From contig JABEVI010000098.1 in the NCBI GenBank assembly GCA_013044085.1, forward strand, positions 1 to 22,387: DNA of 22,387 nucleotides, in the 5' to 3' direction. Made by a program: the position numbers and the translations under genes. The notes beneath the pieces are model-generated. The model did no database searches, had not been told where the DNA came from, and saw nothing but the letters and a program-made list of their open reading frames with translations. Of the stretch, positions 7,377 to 15,772 are shown piece after piece. The stretch is from Steroidobacteraceae bacterium (GTDB lineage Bacteria > Pseudomonadota > Gammaproteobacteria > Steroidobacterales > Steroidobacteraceae). The stretch's first letter is position 1, and each line of letters begins with the position of its first letter.

Positions 7377-10300
7377 ATGGGCGCTGCACTCGAATTCATG
7401 ATCCCGGCAGGTCCGGCCGACGCGCCGGAGCCGGCGGCGCGCCTGCGCGAAATCCCGTACAACTACACCTCACTCGCCGATCGCGAAATCGTCATCCGCC
7501 TGTTGGGCGATGAGGCCTGGGAAACCCTCGACGGCCTGCGCGCCGAGCGCCGCACCGGCCGCTCGGCGCGCATGCTCTACGAGGTGCTCGGCGACATCTG
7601 GGTGGTCGACCGGAACCCGTACCTGCAGGATGACCTGCTCGGCACGCCGAAACGCCGGCGCCTGCTGATCGAGGCCCTGCAGCACCGCCTGCGCGAGGTC
7701 GAACGGCGCCGCGAGCCGGCCGATGCAGTGCGTGACGCCAAAGTCTCACAACTGCTCGATCTGGCGCGCGCGGCTGTGCAGCGCTTCGACCGGCATTTCG
7801 GCGAACTGGCGGCGATGCGCCGGCGCGCGCGCCAGCTCCTCTGCCGCCATACCCGCGCCGACAACGTCCGCTTCGACGCCTTCGCGCGCGTCTCGCATGT
7901 CACGGACGCCACCGACTGGCGCGTCGAACTGCCCTTTCTCGTGCTCTCACCGGACACCGAGGCGGAGATTCCGCAACTGATCCGCGACTGCATCGAACTC
8001 GGGCTCACCGTGATTCCGCGCGGCGGTGGCACCGGTTACACCGGCGGCGTGGTCGCGCTGACACCATGGTCGGCGGTCCTCAACACCGAAAAGCTCGAGA
8101 CCTTGGGCGAAGTCGAGTCGCGCACGCTGCCGGGTCTCGCCGCCCCGACCGCGTGCCTGTTTACGGAGGCCGGAGTCGTCACCAAACGCGTCACCGAGGC
8201 CGCCGAGCGCGCCGGCTTCGTATTCGCGGTCGACCCGACCTCGGCCGACGCCTCCTGCATCGGCGGCAACATCGCGATGAATGCGGGCGGCAAGAAGGCC
8301 GTGCTCTGGGGCACCGCGGTCGACAACCTCGCCTGGTGGCGCATGGTCGACCCCGAGGGCAACTGGCTCGAGGTGACACGCCTCGGCCACAATCTCGGCA
8401 AGATTCACGATGCGCCACGCGTGTCCTTCGAGCTGACTTGGAAGGACGGGCGCGAGCACCCGGACCGCGCCGCGGTGTTGCGCAGCGAGCGGCTGGATCT
8501 GGATGGCGCGGTCTTCCGCAAGACCGGCCTCGGCAAGGACGTCACCGACAAATTCCTGGGCGGCCTGCCGGGCGTGCAGAAGGAGGGCTGCGACGGCCTG
8601 ATCACCTCCGCGCGCTGGGTGTTGCATCGCATGCCGCGCTGCGTGCGCACCGTCTGCCTTGAGTTCTTCGGCCAGGCGCGCGAGGCGATCCCGACCATCA
8701 TCGAGATCCGCGACTTCCTCGCCGCCGGCGGCCGCGCCGGTGGCCCGATCCTCGCCGGCCTCGAACATCTCGACGAGCGCTACCTGCGCGCGGTCGGCTA
8801 CAGCACCAAGGCGAAGCGCGGCGCGCTGCCGAAAATGGTGCTGCTCGGCGACATCGTCGGCGAGGACGAAGCGCGCGTCGCGGCGGCCGCCTCCGAAGTG
8901 GTGCGCCTCGCGAACGCCCGCACCGGCGAAGGCTTCATCGCCGTGAGCGCCGAAGCGCGCCGCACCTTCTGGCTGGACCGCGCCAAGACCGCCGCGATCG
9001 CCAAGCACACCAACGCGTTCAAGATCAACGAAGACGTCGTCATACCGATCGAGCGGCTCGGCGAATACACCGATGCGATCGAGCGGATAAACATCGAGCT
9101 GTCGATCGCCAACAAGCTCGCCTTGCTGGACGCTCTGCAGGAGTACTTCGCGGGCAACGTCAAGCCCGGCAAGTCCGGCGATCCGGAACTCGACCGCTTG
9201 TCGGCCGGGGAGGTGCTCGGCGAGCGCGTCGCGCTCGCGCACGCGCTCCTCGAACGGGTGCGCACGCATTGGCGCGGGCTGCTCGCGGCGCTGGAGGTCG
9301 CATCCGCGGACGGCGACGAGGCGCGGATCTTCGCACGCCTGCAGGACCGGTCGCTGCGCGTCAGCTGGAAGACCGAGGTGCGCGCAGAGCTCGAGCGGAT
9401 CTTCGGTGGCGCGCAGTTCGCGCCGGTGCTGGCCGAGTGCGACGCGCTGCACCGGCGCATTCTGCACGGTCGGGTGTTCGTCGCGCTGCACATGCACGCC
9501 GGTGACGGCAACGTGCACACCAACATCCCGGTCAATTCCGACGACTACGCGATGCTGCAGACGGCCAACGCCGCGGTCGCGCGCATCATGGGCATCGCGC
9601 GTTCACTCGACGGAGTCATCTCCGGCGAGCACGGCATCGGCATCACCAAGCTCGAATATCTCACCGAGGAGGAACTCGCCGGCTTTCGGGCCTACAAACG
9701 CCGCGTCGATCCGCAGGAGCGCTTCAACCAGGGAAAACTGATGCCGGGCGCGGATCTGCGGCGCGCCTACACGCCGAGCTTCAACCTGCTCGGCCACGAA
9801 TCGCTGATCATGCAACAGTCCGACATCAGCACGATCTCCGAGGCGATCAAGGACTGTCTGCGCTGCGGCAAGTGCAAACCGGTGTGCGCGACGCACGTGC
9901 CGAGGGCGAACCTGCTGTACTCGCCCCGCAACAAGATCCTCGCGACCTCGCTGCTGATCGAGGCCTTTCTCTACGAGGAACAGACGCGCCGCGGCGTCTC
10001 GATCAGGCACTGGGACGAGCTCGCGGACGTCGCCGACCACTGCACCGTCTGCCACAAATGCGAGGCCCCCTGCCCGGTCGACATCGACTTCGGCGAGGTC
10101 TCGATGGGCATGCGCGACCTGCTGCGGCGCATGGGCAAGAAGCGCTTCAACCCGGGCACCGCCACGGCGATGCTGTTCCTGAACGCGACCAATCCGAACA
10201 CCATCAAGACGGCGCGCAAGCTGATGATCGACTGGGGCTATCGCGCCCAGCGCGCCGGCAGCCGGCTGTTGTCGACCTGGGCGAAGGCGCAGACGCGAGC

Positions 10301-11267
10301 CCCGGCGGCGACGACCGGGCGCACGCCGATGGTCGAGCAGGTCGTGCATTTCGTGAACAAGCGCCTGCCCGCCGGCATGCCCTCGAAGACCGCGCGCGCC
10401 TTGCTCGACATCGAGGATCGCAACTACGTGCCGATCATCCGCGACCCGGTGCGCACCAGCAGCGAGTCGGAGGCGGTGTTCTACTTCCCGGGCTGCGGCT
10501 CCGAGCGCTTGTTCTCGCAGGTGGGCCTCGCCGCGCAGGCGATGCTCTGGCACGTCGGCGTACAGACCGTGCTGCCGCCCGGCTATCTGTGCTGTGGCTA
10601 CCCGCAGCGCGGCGCCGGCGAGTTCACCAAGGCCGAGAAGATCGTCACCGACAACCGCGTGCTGTTCCACCGCGTCGCCAACACGCTCAATTACCTGGAC
10701 ATCAAGACCGTCATCGTCAGCTGCGGGACCTGCTTCGATCAGCTCCAGCAATACGAGTTCGGCCAGATATTCCCCGGCAGCCGGATCCTCGACGTGCATG
10801 AGTTCCTGATGGAGAAGGGCGTGCAGGTCGGGAACACGACCGGCGTGCGCTACATGTACCACGATCCCTGTCATTCGCCGATGAAGCGGCACGCGCCGCT
10901 CACCGTGGTCAATTCACTGATGAACGCCGGGGACAACGGGGCGGTCGAGATGAACGAGCGCTGCTGCGGCGAGTCCGGCACACTCGCCTTCACACGACCC
11001 GATATCTCGACGCAGGTGCGTTACCGCAAGGAGGCCGAGATGCGCGCCGGCGCCGCGCGGATCCGCGGCGCCGGGCACGAGGGCGGGGTGAAGATCCTCA
11101 CCTCCTGCCCGTCCTGTCTGCAAGGCTTGCAGCGCTATCGGGACGACGTCGACGTCGATGCGGACTACATCGTCGTCGAGATCGCCAAGCACGTCCTCGG
11201 ACCCGACTGGCTGCCGCAATACGTGCGCCGCGCCAACAGCGGCGGCATCGAGCGCGTACTGGTCTGA
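7377..11267 (+). CDS. DUF3683-type FAD-linked oxidase / 4Fe-4S / CCG-domain fusion protein
   Basis: A 1296-residue putative respiratory 2-hydroxyacid dehydrogenase, equivalent to a GlcD/Dld flavoprotein and a GlcF/LutA/GlpC-type iron-sulfur subunit in one chain. Order: N-terminal region with REIPYNYTSLADREIV, about 10-160, which I recognise as DUF3683; PCMH-type FAD-binding domain with IPRGGGTGYTGG near 212-224; FAD-oxidase C-terminal domain with HAGDGNVHTNIPVN near 706; two 4Fe-4S motifs, CLRCGKCKPVC from Cys827 and CTVCHKCEAPCP from Cys889; and two CCG (cysteine-rich) domains, YFPGCG near 1040 with LCCGYPQRG near 1072, then YHDPCH near 1165 with RCCGESG near 1196 and SCPSCLQG. No signal peptide or membrane span, so it is probably a cytosolic or inner-membrane-associated quinone reductase. 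The substrate (D-lactate, glycolate or another) is unknown. ATG 7377 has no clear ribosome site; an in-frame ATG at 7398 is possible. Divergent from the PLP-enzyme gene, convergent with puuA. Confidence 0.9.
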   Translation: MGAALEFMIPAGPADAPEPAARLREIPYNYTSLADREIVIRLLGDEAWETLDGLRAERRTGRSARMLYEVLGDIWVVDRNPYLQDDLLGTPKRRRLLIEALQHRLREVERRREPADAVRDAKVSQLLDLARAAVQRFDRHFGELAAMRRRARQLLCRHTRADNVRFDAFARVSHVTDATDWRVELPFLVLSPDTEAEIPQLIRDCIELGLTVIPRGGGTGYTGGVVALTPWSAVLNTEKLETLGEVESRTLPGLAAPTACLFTEAGVVTKRVTEAAERAGFVFAVDPTSADASCIGGNIAMNAGGKKAVLWGTAVDNLAWWRMVDPEGNWLEVTRLGHNLGKIHDAPRVSFELTWKDGREHPDRAAVLRSERLDLDGAVFRKTGLGKDVTDKFLGGLPGVQKEGCDGLITSARWVLHRMPRCVRTVCLEFFGQAREAIPTIIEIRDFLAAGGRAGGPILAGLEHLDERYLRAVGYSTKAKRGALPKMVLLGDIVGEDEARVAAAASEVVRLANARTGEGFIAVSAEARRTFWLDRAKTAAIAKHTNAFKINEDVVIPIERLGEYTDAIERINIELSIANKLALLDALQEYFAGNVKPGKSGDPELDRLSAGEVLGERVALAHALLERVRTHWRGLLAALEVASADGDEARIFARLQDRSLRVSWKTEVRAELERIFGGAQFAPVLAECDALHRRILHGRVFVALHMHAGDGNVHTNIPVNSDDYAMLQTANAAVARIMGIARSLDGVISGEHGIGITKLEYLTEEELAGFRAYKRRVDPQERFNQGKLMPGADLRRAYTPSFNLLGHESLIMQQSDISTISEAIKDCLRCGKCKPVCATHVPRANLLYSPRNKILATSLLIEAFLYEEQTRRGVSIRHWDELADVADHCTVCHKCEAPCPVDIDFGEVSMGMRDLLRRMGKKRFNPGTATAMLFLNATNPNTIKTARKLMIDWGYRAQRAGSRLLSTWAKAQTRAPAATTGRTPMVEQVVHFVNKRLPAGMPSKTARALLDIEDRNYVPIIRDPVRTSSESEAVFYFPGCGSERLFSQVGLAAQAMLWHVGVQTVLPPGYLCCGYPQRGAGEFTKAEKIVTDNRVLFHRVANTLNYLDIKTVIVSCGTCFDQLQQYEFGQIFPGSRILDVHEFLMEKGVQVGNTTGVRYMYHDPCHSPMKRHAPLTVVNSLMNAGDNGAVEMNERCCGESGTLAFTRPDISTQVRYRKEAEMRAGAARIRGAGHEGGVKILTSCPSCLQGLQRYRDDVDVDADYIVVEIAKHVLGPDWLPQYVRRANSGGIERVLV

Positions 11268-11280
11268 GCGCCGCTCAGAC
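11262..11280. terminator. Perfect 8-bp hairpin containing both stop codons of a convergent gene pair
   Basis: GTCTGAGC, loop GCC, GCTCAGAC: a perfect eight-pair stem with a three-base loop. The TGA of the plus-strand fusion gene (11265-11267) and the TGA of minus-strand puuA (11275-11277) lie in opposite arms. The spacing between genes is only seven bases. No T-run follows on either strand, so it may be a Rho-independent-like pause or an RNA 3'-end stabiliser rather than a classic terminator. Confidence 0.45.
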
Positions 11281-12609
11281 GTTCAGCAGCAGGTGCTCGC
11301 GCTCCCACGAGCTGATCACCTGGGCGAAGGTCTCGTATTCGGCCTCCTTCACGGCCGTGTAGGCAAGCACGAAGCGGTCGCCGAACAGGTCGACCAGCTG
11401 CTTCGATTCGCGCAGCAGCCGCAGACTTTCCGCGAGCGAGCGCGGCAGCGCAATGGCGAGGTCGTAGGCACTTCCGGAGATCGGTTCCGAGGGCTTCAGA
11501 CCCTCCACCATGCCGAGATAGCCGCAGGCGAGCGATGCGGCGATCGCGAGGTAGGGATTGGCATCGGCCCCGCCGAGCCGGTTCTCGACGCGGCGCGCAT
11601 CCGGGTTCGACATCGGCACGCGCAGGCCCGCAGTGCGGTTGTCGTATCCCCAATGCACGTTGATCGGCGCCATCGAGTAGCGGCTGATGCGCCGGTAGCT
11701 GTTCACGTTCGGCGCGAACAACGACATCGCCGAAGGCAGGTAACGCTGCAGGCCGGCGATATGGCCGAAGAACAGCGCGGACGGGGTGCCGTCCGGATTG
11801 CTGAAGATGTTCTTGCGGGTCTTCGCGTCGATGATGCTCTGGTGAAGGTGCATCGCACTGCCCGGCTCTTTCGCCATGGGCTTGGCCATGAACGTCGCGT
11901 ACATCTTGTGACGCAGCGCCGCCTCGCGCGCCGTGCGCTTGAACAGGAACGCCTGGTCGGCGAGGCTCATCGGGTAGCCGTGCAGCAGGTTGATCTCCAT
12001 CTGCGCCGCGCCCGACTCGTGGATCAAGGTGTCGATCTCGATGTCCTGCGCCTCGCAGAACGAGTACATGTCATCGAACAGCGGGTCGAATTCATTGACC
12101 GCGGCGATGCTGTATGCCTGGCGGCCGATCTCCGGGCGTCCGGAGCGACCGATCGGCGGCTTCAACGGATAATCCGAGTCGATGTTCGGTTCGACCAGGA
12201 AGAACTCCAGCTCCGGCGCGACCACCGGCTCCCAGCCATGCGCCTCGTACAGATCGAGCACGCGGCGCAGCACGTAGCGCGGCGCCATCGTCACCGGCCG
12301 GCCGTCGCCGTAAAAACAGTCGTGGATCACCTGTGCGGTCGGCTCCGCCGCCCACGGAACGACGCGCACGGTCTTCGGATCGGCCTTCAACACGATGTCG
12401 ATGTCGGAAGGATTCATCGCGCTCTGGTCTTCCGGATAATCGCCGGTCACCGTCTGCAGGAAGATCGCCTCCGGCAGGCGCATGCCCTCCTCCTCGGCGA
12501 ATTTCTCCGCCGGCATCAGCTTGCCGCGCGCGACGCCGGCCATGTCCGGGATGATCGCCTCGACTTCCGAGATACCGTGCTCCTTCAGAAACTGCTGAAT
12601 GATGCTCAT
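11275..12609 (-). CDS. puuA: Gamma-glutamylputrescine synthetase (glutamine synthetase family)
   Basis: ATP-dependent ligase joining glutamate to putrescine (or a related polyamine), the first step of the gamma-glutamylated polyamine catabolic pathway. The 444-residue protein has the glutamine synthetase fold: N-terminal beta-grasp with VRVVPW near 81-86, catalytic domain with APELEFFLVE (Glu133, Glu135), HESGAAQMEIN (Glu198, Glu205), GSAMHLHQS near 250-258, NVNSYRR near 301-307 and VENRLGGADANPYLA. The divergence from GlnA and the PELEFFLVEPN and DDMYSFCEAQDIEI segments match PuuA/PauA-type enzymes. It lacks the GlnA adenylylation-loop context. The start ATG lies three bases after the puuD stop with AAGGTGA inside the end of puuD, so the two are translationally coupled. 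Which polyamine is preferred cannot be read from sequence; pseudomonads carry several such paralogues. Confidence 0.92.
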   Translation of the reverse strand: MSIIQQFLKEHGISEVEAIIPDMAGVARGKLMPAEKFAEEEGMRLPEAIFLQTVTGDYPEDQSAMNPSDIDIVLKADPKTVRVVPWAAEPTAQVIHDCFYGDGRPVTMAPRYVLRRVLDLYEAHGWEPVVAPELEFFLVEPNIDSDYPLKPPIGRSGRPEIGRQAYSIAAVNEFDPLFDDMYSFCEAQDIEIDTLIHESGAAQMEINLLHGYPMSLADQAFLFKRTAREAALRHKMYATFMAKPMAKEPGSAMHLHQSIIDAKTRKNIFSNPDGTPSALFFGHIAGLQRYLPSAMSLFAPNVNSYRRISRYSMAPINVHWGYDNRTAGLRVPMSNPDARRVENRLGGADANPYLAIAASLACGYLGMVEGLKPSEPISGSAYDLAIALPRSLAESLRLLRESKQLVDLFGDRFVLAYTAVKEAEYETFAQVISSWEREHLLLNV

Positions 12610-12612
12610 GAG

Positions 12613-13365
12613 TCACCTTGCCTGTGCGTACTGCCGGCTCGCCTCGCCGAACGCGGCGAACAGCGCGCGGGAAAACGGATTGCCCTCGAAGCGCCACTCC
12701 GGGTGCCATTGCACCCCGAAGGCGAAGCCCGCGGCGGCCTCGACCCGAAACGCCTCGACCACACCGTCCGGCGCGCGCGCCTCGACGGTGAGACCGCGAC
12801 CGAGCGTCTCCACTCCCTGCCAGTGCAGGGAATTGACGTTCAGCCGATCGCGGCCTGCGATTTCCCGCAGCCGTCCCCCGGGATCGAGGATGACCTCGTG
12901 AGCCGGCCCGTACTGTTGTTCGAGCGGCAGCGAGGCGTCGTCACGGTGGTCGATGTGGCCCGGCACCTCGTGCAGGCGCTGCCATAGCGTGCCGCCGTAG
13001 GCGACGTTCATTTCCTGGAAGCCGCGGCAGATCGCGAGCACCGGCAAGCCGGCGGCGATCGCCCGGGGGATCAGCGGAAGCGTCGTAGCATCGCGATCTG
13101 GGTCATGCAGTGTGCCCGGCGCGCTGGCCGGGCCTCCGTACTGGTGGGGTTCGACGTTGGTTTCGCTGCCGGTGAACAGCAACCCGTCGCACATCTCGAG
13201 AAGCGAACCAAGTTCGAGCTGTGCGCCGAGCGCGGGAATGAGGACCGGCAATGCGTCGGCGCCGCCGACGACGGCGGCGATGTATTTCTCGCCGACCATA
13301 TGGAAGTAATGCTTTCCAAACAGCCGGCGATCGGCTGGAATTCCGATGAGCGGCTTGCGAGCCAT
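12613..13365 (-). CDS. puuD: Gamma-glutamyl-gamma-aminobutyrate hydrolase (class I glutamine amidotransferase)
   Basis: Releases GABA and glutamate from gamma-glutamyl-GABA, the last gamma-glutamyl step of putrescine breakdown. The 250-residue protein has the Peptidase C26 layout: PLIGIPAD start, GLLFTGSETNVEPHQYG, nucleophile Cys113 in AICRGFQEMNVAYGGTLWQ, LNVNSLHWQGV, and the His221/Glu223 pair in GVQWHPEWR. E. coli PuuD is 254 residues. The ATG at 13365 gives the conserved start; an upstream ATG at 13458 would add glycine-rich, unrelated residues read through the operator. No ribosome site is visible before 13365. A palindrome shared with the puuR start region overlaps the start codon. puuA follows after three bases. 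puuD therefore heads its own small transcription unit, separated from rlmKL by a 226-bp spacer rich in dyads. Confidence 0.93.
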   Translation of the reverse strand: MARKPLIGIPADRRLFGKHYFHMVGEKYIAAVVGGADALPVLIPALGAQLELGSLLEMCDGLLFTGSETNVEPHQYGGPASAPGTLHDPDRDATTLPLIPRAIAAGLPVLAICRGFQEMNVAYGGTLWQRLHEVPGHIDHRDDASLPLEQQYGPAHEVILDPGGRLREIAGRDRLNVNSLHWQGVETLGRGLTVEARAPDGVVEAFRVEAAAGFAFGVQWHPEWRFEGNPFSRALFAAFGEASRQYAQAR

Positions 13366-13384
13366 GTTTAGGATATTAAACGCC
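13363..13384. promoter_or_regulatory. Putative PuuR operator at puuD, covering the start codon and a -10-like element
   Basis: Twenty-two bases centred on GTTTAGGATATTAAAC form an imperfect palindrome. It matches the site before puuR (17230-17251) at 19 of 22 positions. On the minus strand it includes TTTAAT (13375-13380), a 5-of-6 match to a -10 box, whose start point would fall one to three bases before the puuD ATG. A bound repressor would block the promoter. The link to the local PuuR-type protein is inference from the shared sequence and gene context. Confidence 0.6.
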
Positions 13385-13401
13385 CGGGGAAACGCCCGGG
13401 C
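13382..13401. other. GC-rich hairpin next to the puuD operator
   Basis: GCCCGGG, loop GAAACG, CCCGGGC: a perfect seven-pair GC stem directly upstream of the puuD operator on the minus strand. On the plus strand it is followed by TTT; on the minus strand by GTTTAATAT. It occupies where a -35 box for puuD would be expected, and no good -35 is seen. It may be a terminator for read-through from rlmKL, or a structural element of the promoter. Confidence 0.4.
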
Positions 13402-13591
13402 TTTCGGTGAGGGCATGGTACACCAATTTCCGGGGGTACCGCCCCCGCCCCCAGGCACGAGATAGCCAAGATTCAGCCATTTCCGTGACTTAGCGAAGAA
13501 TATTGCGCCGCAATACCGGCGCTTTTAGCACCCGGCGGCACAAAAGGCAGATGCCCGCTTGCCTGTCAAGCGAGACAAGATGTTAAACACT
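13385..13591. other. Non-coding spacer between rlmKL and puuD, rich in inverted repeats
   Basis: No convincing gene. Besides the hairpin at 13382-13401 it holds CGGGGG-TACCG-CCCCCG at 13431-13447, the odd palindrome TATTGCG-C-CGCAATA at 13501-13515, GCGCCG-CAATAC-CGGCGC followed by TTTT at 13505-13526 (terminator-like on the plus strand, poorer on the minus strand), CGCTTG-CCTGT-CAAGCG at 13556-13572, and GATGTTAA at 13579-13586, which equals one arm of the puuR operator. An 11-base match to the puuR upstream region, ACACCAATTTC, lies at 13420-13430. AT content is visibly higher around 13450-13590 than in the flanking genes. Confidence 0.6.
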
Positions 13592-15751
13592 TCAGCGGTG
13601 GCGCACCGTGAAGCACCGATGGATGCGCGGGTTGCCTTCGAAGTCGCGCGGTAGCGTGCTCGCACTGATGTCCTCGACCAGCCACTCGCCGAGCGCCGCG
13701 GTATCGAGCTTGAAGCCGCGGCAATTGGTCGAGAACACCACTCGCCCGCCGGCACGCAGCAAGCCCATCGTCCGCCGGATCATCGCGCCATGATCGCGCT
13801 GCACGTCGAGCACGCCCTGCATGCGCTTGGAATTCGAGAACGTCGGCGGATCGAGGAACACGAGGTCATAGCTCGGACCGGCGGCGGCACGCGCATCGAG
13901 CCACTCGAGGCAGTTCGCGCGCTGCAGCCGGTGGCGCGCGCTCGCCAGACCGTTCAAGACGAGATTGTCCTCAGCCCAGGAAAGGTAGGTGTTCGACAGA
14001 TCGACGCTGTCGCTCGAGCGCGCGCCGCCCGCGGCCGCATAGACGGTCGCCGCGCCCGTGTAGCAGAACAAGTTCAGGAAGTCCGCATCCTTGGCCCAGG
14101 CACGCAGCATCGATCGGGTCAGACGATGATCGAGGAACAAACCGGTGTCCAGATAGTCACGGAAGTTGACCCAGAACGCGAGACCACCCTCACGCACCGC
14201 CTGGCGCTGGTCGGTGGCGGCGCGCTTCTCATACTGCGCGGCACCCTTCTGCGGCGCACGCGTGCGCGAGTGCACCTGCCCGACCGGAACCTCCAGGATC
14301 TGCGGCAGAACCGACAACACCTCACGGCGGCGCTGTCGCGCGCCCTCCTGATCGACGCTGCGCGGCGGGGCATATTCCTGCAGGAAAACGTGCCGCGGCT
14401 CACGCCCGTACAGGTCGATCGCGAAGGCGTACTCCGGCATGTCCGCATCGTAGAGCCGGTAGCACTCGATGCCCTCTTTGCGCGCCCAGGGCTCGAACTT
14501 CGCGAGGTTCTTGCGCAGTCGGTTCGCGAACATCTGCGCACCGGAGCGCGCCGCCCAGCGACTCTGCACCGACGCGGCCGGTTCCTGCGCACTCTTTGCA
14601 TCCAGCTCGAAACGCAACAACCGGCACTCGATCGGCCCGTTGAAGACTCGATGCGTGCGCTTCGCGTACACACCCAGATGGCGGGCAAGCGGCGGGTTGC
14701 CGGTAAGCACCGCGGCCTGCCAGCCGCCGAACTCCTCGCGCATGACACGCCCCAAATCGGCATACAGGGCCGGCAACGCGGACTCGGCGCCGATCCGCTC
14801 CCCGTACGGTGGATTGCACACCAGCAAGCCGGGCCCGCCAACCCGCCGGGTCTGCGCGGCCAGGGCGCGCTGCTCGATGTCGATCCAGTCGGCGAAGCCC
14901 GCGGTCGCCGCATTCTCAAGCGCGCCGCGCACCGCCTCGGCGTCCGCATCGAAGCCGTGGATACAGCGCCGTGGCGAGCTGGCGGCGCGGCGCGCCCGCG
15001 CAGCGGCGCACAGGCGCTCCCACAACGGCGCGTCGTGACCGCGCCAGCCCGTGAAGCCGAAGTACTCCCGCGACAGTCCGGGTGCGGCGTCCGCGGCGAT
15101 CGCGGCGGCCTCGGTGAGAAAGGTGCCGGAACCGCACATCGGATCGACGAGCTCGCCGCCGCGCGCGAATATCGCCGGCCACCCGGCGCGCAGCAGAACC
15201 GCGGCGGCGAGGTTTTCTTTCAGGGGCGCGCGGCCGCTCTCGACCCGGTAGCCGCGCCGGTGGAGGCTCTCGCCGGAGAAATCGATCGACAGTTGCGCGG
15301 CCGGACCGTCGACGTGCAGGTGCAAAAGGACATCGGGCCGCCGGGCGCTGATATTCGGGCGCGTGCCGGTCGATTCGCGCAGCCCATCGCAGACCGCGTC
15401 CTTCAGCACTTGCGCCGCGTACAGCGTATGCCGCAGCTGCGCGTTGCCGCCAGTGGCCGAACAGGCGAGCGTCGCGCCGGGCGCGAGGTGCTCGCGCCAG
15501 TCGATGCGCATCAGCGCCGCGTGCAGACTCTCCGAGGTCGCGGCCTCGAACACCCCGAGGCTCAGGTAGACGCGGGTCGCGGTCCGCGACCAGAGGCAGA
15601 CCCGATAGCCGGTCTCGAGGGAGCCCTGGAAACGGACGTCGTGGCTGCGATCACGCAGCCCGCTCGCGCCGAATTGGGCCAGCTCCTCGCCGAGAACCGA
15701 GGCGGCGCCGACCGGTGCCGTCGCGATCCACTGGAAGGGTTGTTCGTTCAC
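13592..15751 (-). CDS. rlmKL: Bifunctional 23S rRNA methyltransferase RlmKL (m7G2069 / m2G2445)
   Basis: Modifies two guanines in domain V of 23S rRNA during large-subunit assembly. The 719-residue protein (E. coli RlmKL is 702) has a THUMP region about 45-155, an RlmL-type N2-guanine methyltransferase with LVDPMCGSGTFLTEAA near 201-216 and the catalytic NPPY at 313-316, then an RlmK-type N7-guanine methyltransferase with FLNLFCYTGAATVYAA near 558-573 and FLDPPTFSNSKRM near 632-644. GTG start at 15751, with GGAAGGGG just upstream. It begins 21 bp after the aguB stop on the same strand. It is a housekeeping ribosome gene inside an otherwise polyamine-related cluster, so it may be driven partly by polyamine-linked transcription. 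It is intact, with no missing catalytic motifs. Confidence 0.95.
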   Translation of the reverse strand: MNEQPFQWIATAPVGAASVLGEELAQFGASGLRDRSHDVRFQGSLETGYRVCLWSRTATRVYLSLGVFEAATSESLHAALMRIDWREHLAPGATLACSATGGNAQLRHTLYAAQVLKDAVCDGLRESTGTRPNISARRPDVLLHLHVDGPAAQLSIDFSGESLHRRGYRVESGRAPLKENLAAAVLLRAGWPAIFARGGELVDPMCGSGTFLTEAAAIAADAAPGLSREYFGFTGWRGHDAPLWERLCAAARARRAASSPRRCIHGFDADAEAVRGALENAATAGFADWIDIEQRALAAQTRRVGGPGLLVCNPPYGERIGAESALPALYADLGRVMREEFGGWQAAVLTGNPPLARHLGVYAKRTHRVFNGPIECRLLRFELDAKSAQEPAASVQSRWAARSGAQMFANRLRKNLAKFEPWARKEGIECYRLYDADMPEYAFAIDLYGREPRHVFLQEYAPPRSVDQEGARQRRREVLSVLPQILEVPVGQVHSRTRAPQKGAAQYEKRAATDQRQAVREGGLAFWVNFRDYLDTGLFLDHRLTRSMLRAWAKDADFLNLFCYTGAATVYAAAGGARSSDSVDLSNTYLSWAEDNLVLNGLASARHRLQRANCLEWLDARAAAGPSYDLVFLDPPTFSNSKRMQGVLDVQRDHGAMIRRTMGLLRAGGRVVFSTNCRGFKLDTAALGEWLVEDISASTLPRDFEGNPRIHRCFTVRHR

Positions 15752-15772
15752 GCCCCTTCCGGGCCCGGGTCG

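Noticed and set aside
7947..9518. A 523-codon minus-strand frame opposite the FAD-oxidase gene
   Set aside because: Antisense shadow of the conserved FAD-binding domain; no recognisable motif.
13505..13526. Hairpin plus TTTT as an intrinsic terminator
   Set aside because: The T-run follows the stem on the plus strand, where no gene precedes it. On the minus strand the tail is AATATTCTT, so it is kept only as a dyad in the spacer, not as a called terminator.
13564..13569. Perfect TTGACA on the minus strand upstream of puuD
   Set aside because: No acceptable -10 at 16-18 bp, and it lies about 200 bp from the puuD start.
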